Shown: positions 14,115-16,502 of the stretch, piece by piece
How positions within the stretch are numbered: position 1 is the stretch's first letter
How the letters are laid out: each line of letters opens with the position of its first letter
Assembly (NCBI GenBank): GCA_944376035.1
Contig: CALWBJ010000142.1
Coordinates: 1-16,502, forward strand
Direction of reading: 5' to 3'
DNA: 16,502 nt
Origin: an uncultured Clostridia bacterium
GTDB lineage: Bacteria; Bacillota; Clostridia; Christensenellales; Borkfalkiaceae
Notes under the pieces: model-generated
Databases searched by the model: none
What the model saw: only the letters and a program-made list of their open reading frames with translations
Told to the model about the DNA's origin: nothing
Position numbers and translations under genes: made by a program

Positions 14115-14143
14115 AGTGTAATAAAAAAACGCATATTAGTCAA
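14115..14143 (-). promoter_or_regulatory. Promoter of the small membrane-protein gene
   Basis: On the minus strand: TTGACT (14143-14138), 17-base spacer, TACACT (14120-14115): 5/6 and 4/6 matches. The leader would be about 25 bases. Confidence 0.55.
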
Positions 14144-14165
14144 GCGATTTTTGCAGGGAAAGCAT

Positions 14166-15464
14166 ATGAAAAAAATATATAAAGTTGCTATTATCGGCGG
14201 CGGCGCGGCAGGGCTGATGTGTGCTACCGAACTGCTTAGAGAATCAAGTAGCGTATTAAATAACTCCGATAAAGAAAGTCAACAAAAATCAGGTAACGGT
14301 TTTATCGGCGATGCGGGTATTGGCGACATAAAGGCTTTATCAAACGGAGATGTAATAATAATAGAAAAGAACGACCGCGTGGGTAAAAAACTTCTTTCCA
14401 CGGGTAACGGTCAGGGAAATATTACAAATTCACATATTTCGGAAGAAAATTATTACGGCGATAAAGACTTTGTAAAAAAGGCGGTTTCGGTAATTAAAGA
14501 AACAGATTTAACTTCGTATTTTTATAATCTCGGGCTACCGTTAAAAGAATGTGAAGAAGGGAAAATTTACCCGCTTTCAAAACGTGCGAATGCCGTTACG
14601 GATTTATTCAGAGCATTCCTTTCGGGTAAAGCCGAATATGTTACGGGAACAACTGCAAAAGATATAAGATCGGAAAACGGAATTTTCGTTATAGATTGCG
14701 GTGATTTCAAAGTATGTGCAGAAAAGGTGGTTATCGCCGCAGGCGGGGCAGCGGGAAAGCAATACGGTACGGACGGGAGCGCGTACGCGCTTTTAGAAAA
14801 GTTCGGGCATAAAAAAACAAAAATATTCCCCGCGCTTGTTCAGGTTAAAACCGAAAGGGATAAAATAAAGGGACTAAAAGGCATAAAGGAAGAAGCGGAA
14901 GTTTTCGCTTACGATAAAGATAAGTTTTTAAAAAGTCAGAAAGGCGATGTGCTTTTTACCGAATACGGCATATCGGGAACGGCTGTCTTTCAGGTCTCGG
15001 GGCATCTGGGAGCGGCAGCGTCGCCTTGGGTTAAAATAAGTTTTCTTCCCGATATAAATAAGGAAAAACTTAAAAATATAATATCCGACCGAATGAAATT
15101 CGCTCCGTTCATGAAAGGAGAGGACCTTCTTAACGGTATAGTGAATAAAAAAGTCGGTGTGGCAATAACAGGCGGACTCAGTAAAATCACCGCGGAAAGC
15201 CTTGCGGACGCACTTAAAAACTTCACGCTTAAAGTTACCGGTACTCTGGGGTTTGATTATGCCCAGGTTACAAAGGGCGGTATAAACACGGACGCTTTTA
15301 ATTCTGATACATTCGAAAGCAATCTTAAAAAAGGGCTTTACGCTGTCGGCGAGATACTCAATATCGACGGGGACTGCGGCGGATACAATCTTACTTTTGC
15401 GTTCGCGTCGGCAATATCTGCGGCAAGAGATATAAAAATGAAATTTTCCGCATTTAAGAAATAA
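14166..15464 (+). CDS. FAD-dependent oxidoreductase, BaiN/HI0933 (YhiN) family
   Basis: Flavoprotein of the HI0933/BaiN group. Dinucleotide-binding motif IIGGGAAGLMCATELL (residues 9-24), then the glutamate-ended strand VIIIEKNDRVGKKLLSTGNG, the family's GKKLLxTGNG signature. Further family features are VVIAAGGAAGKQYGTDGSAYALLEKFGH, VLFTEYGISGTAVFQVSG, VTKGGINTDAF and a C-terminal FAD motif GLYAVGEILNIDGDCGGYNLTFAFASA. The residues usually read TGNGRCNLTN are TGNGQGNITN here. About 33 extra residues (27-60, Ser/Asn/Gly/Asp-rich) sit between the first helix and second strand of the Rossmann fold, where the family normally has a tight connection. The start is ATG 14166, six bases after AGGGA, rather than TTG 14151. 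Members have been linked to bile-acid metabolism (BaiN), but most are uncharacterised, so no substrate is claimed. Confidence 0.9.
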   Translation: MKKIYKVAIIGGGAAGLMCATELLRESSSVLNNSDKESQQKSGNGFIGDAGIGDIKALSNGDVIIIEKNDRVGKKLLSTGNGQGNITNSHISEENYYGDKDFVKKAVSVIKETDLTSYFYNLGLPLKECEEGKIYPLSKRANAVTDLFRAFLSGKAEYVTGTTAKDIRSENGIFVIDCGDFKVCAEKVVIAAGGAAGKQYGTDGSAYALLEKFGHKKTKIFPALVQVKTERDKIKGLKGIKEEAEVFAYDKDKFLKSQKGDVLFTEYGISGTAVFQVSGHLGAAASPWVKISFLPDINKEKLKNIISDRMKFAPFMKGEDLLNGIVNKKVGVAITGGLSKITAESLADALKNFTLKVTGTLGFDYAQVTKGGINTDAFNSDTFESNLKKGLYAVGEILNIDGDCGGYNLTFAFASAISAARDIKMKFSAFKK

Positions 15465-15525
15465 GAAAAAATATATATGTGACAAAGAATAGAAAAATTG
15501 GATTAAAAGTAGGTTAATAATTTAA

Positions 15526-15596
15526 AAATCCGAATAACATTAGATTTATATTTGATAAGATATTAAAGGACATAAAGAAATCCGAATGAAATCCGA
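15526..15596 (+). repeat. Three AAATCCGA repeats in the rho leader
   Basis: AAATCCGA at 15526-15533, 15578-15585 and 15589-15596, the last overlapping the rho ribosome site (GAGAGG, 15595-15600). Rho is known to control its own synthesis in several bacteria; whether these repeats take part is unknown. Confidence 0.4.
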
Positions 15597-15607
15597 GAGG
15601 TAAACAT

Positions 15608-16502
15608 ATGCAAAGATTTGTACAATTTTCAATGGAACAACTGGTTAACATGCACTTATCCGTGGTAAGGGAAATAGGCAGAGAAATAGGGGTCAGAGCG
15701 CCTTCATCCATGAAAAAAGAAGAACTCGCGAAAGAGATAATCGCTATACAAAAAGGGGAGATAGAGCCATGTCCGCGTAATTCGAGAGGCGCTCCCATAA
15801 AGATGAACGTGGATATTTCCGAGTATATAATAGATGACGGAAAGACTGACGAAGGAGAAGAAATAATAAAAGAGGGAGAGACTGAATTGAAGGATAAAAC
15901 CAAATCTGATCCGTACTCAGCCGAAGAAGTCAAGGAAAAGCAAGGCACTTATGACGGGAAAATCAAGCCGGGACAGAAAACCGACGATGGAAAAAGTCGT
16001 GCGGAATATCCTAACGCGCAGCGAGATAAACGCGGATTAATTTTTTCCGATTCCGACAAAGGTAAAGACGCTAAAGAGTTTTATGACGTAGAAGGAGTGT
16101 TTGAGCAACATGAATCGGGCTACGGTTTTCTTCGCGTAAACAATTACGAAAACTCCAAAGAGGACGTATACGTATCGATACAGAACGTAAGGAAATATAA
16201 TTTAAGGCGTGGTGATAAGATAAAAGCGGTGGCGAGAGTTTCGCGCGAAAACGAGGCGGCGCCCTTACAGGAAGTTCTTAAAATAAACGACTTAGACCCC
16301 GTACTTTTTAAGCAGCGCAAGAATTTTGACGATCTGATACCTTATTATCCTACAAAAAGATTTCGCTTGGAAACTCCCGAAAGTACCAACGATATAGCGA
16401 TAAGATGCATAGATTTGTTTTCGCCGCTCGGAATGGGACAGAGAGGTTTAATAGTAGCGCCACCTAAGACGGGAAAGACAACGCTTTTAAAAAAGATAGC
16501 CC
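15608..16502 (+). CDS. rho: Transcription termination factor Rho (3' end missing)
   Basis: RNA-dependent hexameric ATPase/translocase that terminates transcription. The first 298 residues are visible. Residues 9-50 are the Rho N-terminal SAP-like domain (LVNMHLSVVREIGREIGV ... KKEELAKEI). Residues about 72-155 are a hydrophilic Lys/Glu/Asp/Gly-rich insert, probably disordered. The primary RNA-binding cold-shock-like domain follows (YDVEGVFEQHESGYGFLRV ... EDVYVSIQNVRKYNLRRGDKI, about 159-212), then the connector FDDLIPYYPTKRFRLE and Walker A APPKTGKT (284-291) in VAPPKTGKTTLLKKIA. The Walker B, Q- and R-loops lie beyond the edge. GAGAGG stands about 7 bases before ATG 15608. A five-codon frame (15586-15603) ends 4 bases before the start. 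No terminator separates it from the flavoprotein gene, so partial co-transcription is possible. Confidence 0.96.
   Translation, partial: MQRFVQFSMEQLVNMHLSVVREIGREIGVRAPSSMKKEELAKEIIAIQKGEIEPCPRNSRGAPIKMNVDISEYIIDDGKTDEGEEIIKEGETELKDKTKSDPYSAEEVKEKQGTYDGKIKPGQKTDDGKSRAEYPNAQRDKRGLIFSDSDKGKDAKEFYDVEGVFEQHESGYGFLRVNNYENSKEDVYVSIQNVRKYNLRRGDKIKAVARVSRENEAAPLQEVLKINDLDPVLFKQRKNFDDLIPYYPTKRFRLETPESTNDIAIRCIDLFSPLGMGQRGLIVAPPKTGKTTLLKKIA

Noticed and set aside
14928..15485. 185-residue minus-strand frame opposite the flavoprotein
   Set aside because: It is antisense to a conserved gene, with Cys/Arg/Tyr-rich composition typical of a shadow frame.
15514..15948. 144-residue minus-strand frame opposite the start of rho
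   Set aside because: It covers the conserved rho N-terminus and its leader. It is Ser/Phe-rich with no ribosome site or domain.

Overview
The window looks like a stretch of ordinary chromosome from a low-to-moderate GC, probably anaerobic, Gram-positive bacterium of the Clostridia type. The reasons are AT-rich intergenic DNA, heavy use of ATA for Ile, good AGGAG-like ribosome sites, near-consensus sigma-A promoters (TTGACA/TATAAT, 17 bp), a topoisomerase IV-like parE-parC pair with Bacillus-like lengths, an iron-dependent butanol-dehydrogenase-type enzyme, and a Rho with a long hydrophilic insert. The exact lineage cannot be fixed from sequence alone; a gut clostridial group such as Christensenellales is only a guess. 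I see no phage, transposase, CRISPR array, tRNA or rRNA.

Layout. 2-1192: 3' part of a sensor histidine kinase (HAMP-PAS-HisKA-HATPase) with its terminator. 1303-2232: an aldo/keto reductase. 2314-2463: a possible 49-residue basic protein, followed by a terminator. 2610-2819 (minus) and 2904-3308 (plus): a small Xre-type repressor divergent from a protein that resembles the N-terminal domain of Rho. They share a short intergenic region in which a perfect inverted repeat overlaps a near-consensus promoter. 3309-3712: non-coding, with a 15-bp perfect hairpin and the parE promoter. 3713-8115: parE and parC. 8175-9344: an iron-containing alcohol dehydrogenase. 9594-10691 (minus): ychF, convergent with the dehydrogenase across a bidirectional terminator. 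10848-12533: argS, divergent from ychF, each with its own promoter. 12670-13338: a phosphoglycolate-phosphatase-like HAD hydrolase. 13339-13748: AT-rich non-coding DNA with two hairpins. 13749-14084 (minus): a small one-pass membrane protein. 14166-15464: a BaiN/HI0933-family flavoprotein with an unusual insert. 15608-16502: rho, cut by the right edge.

Most genes are housekeeping (DNA topology, arginine tRNA charging, ribosome-associated ATPase, transcription termination) mixed with single-gene redox enzymes, so there is no large multi-gene accessory system. The part most worth following up is the Xre/Rho-N-like pair at 2.6-3.3 kb. Its plus-strand product matches, by eye, the N-terminal ~65 residues of the Rho encoded 12.7 kb downstream, including the residues just after the domain, which suggests a Rho-related partner, decoy or regulator under Xre control.
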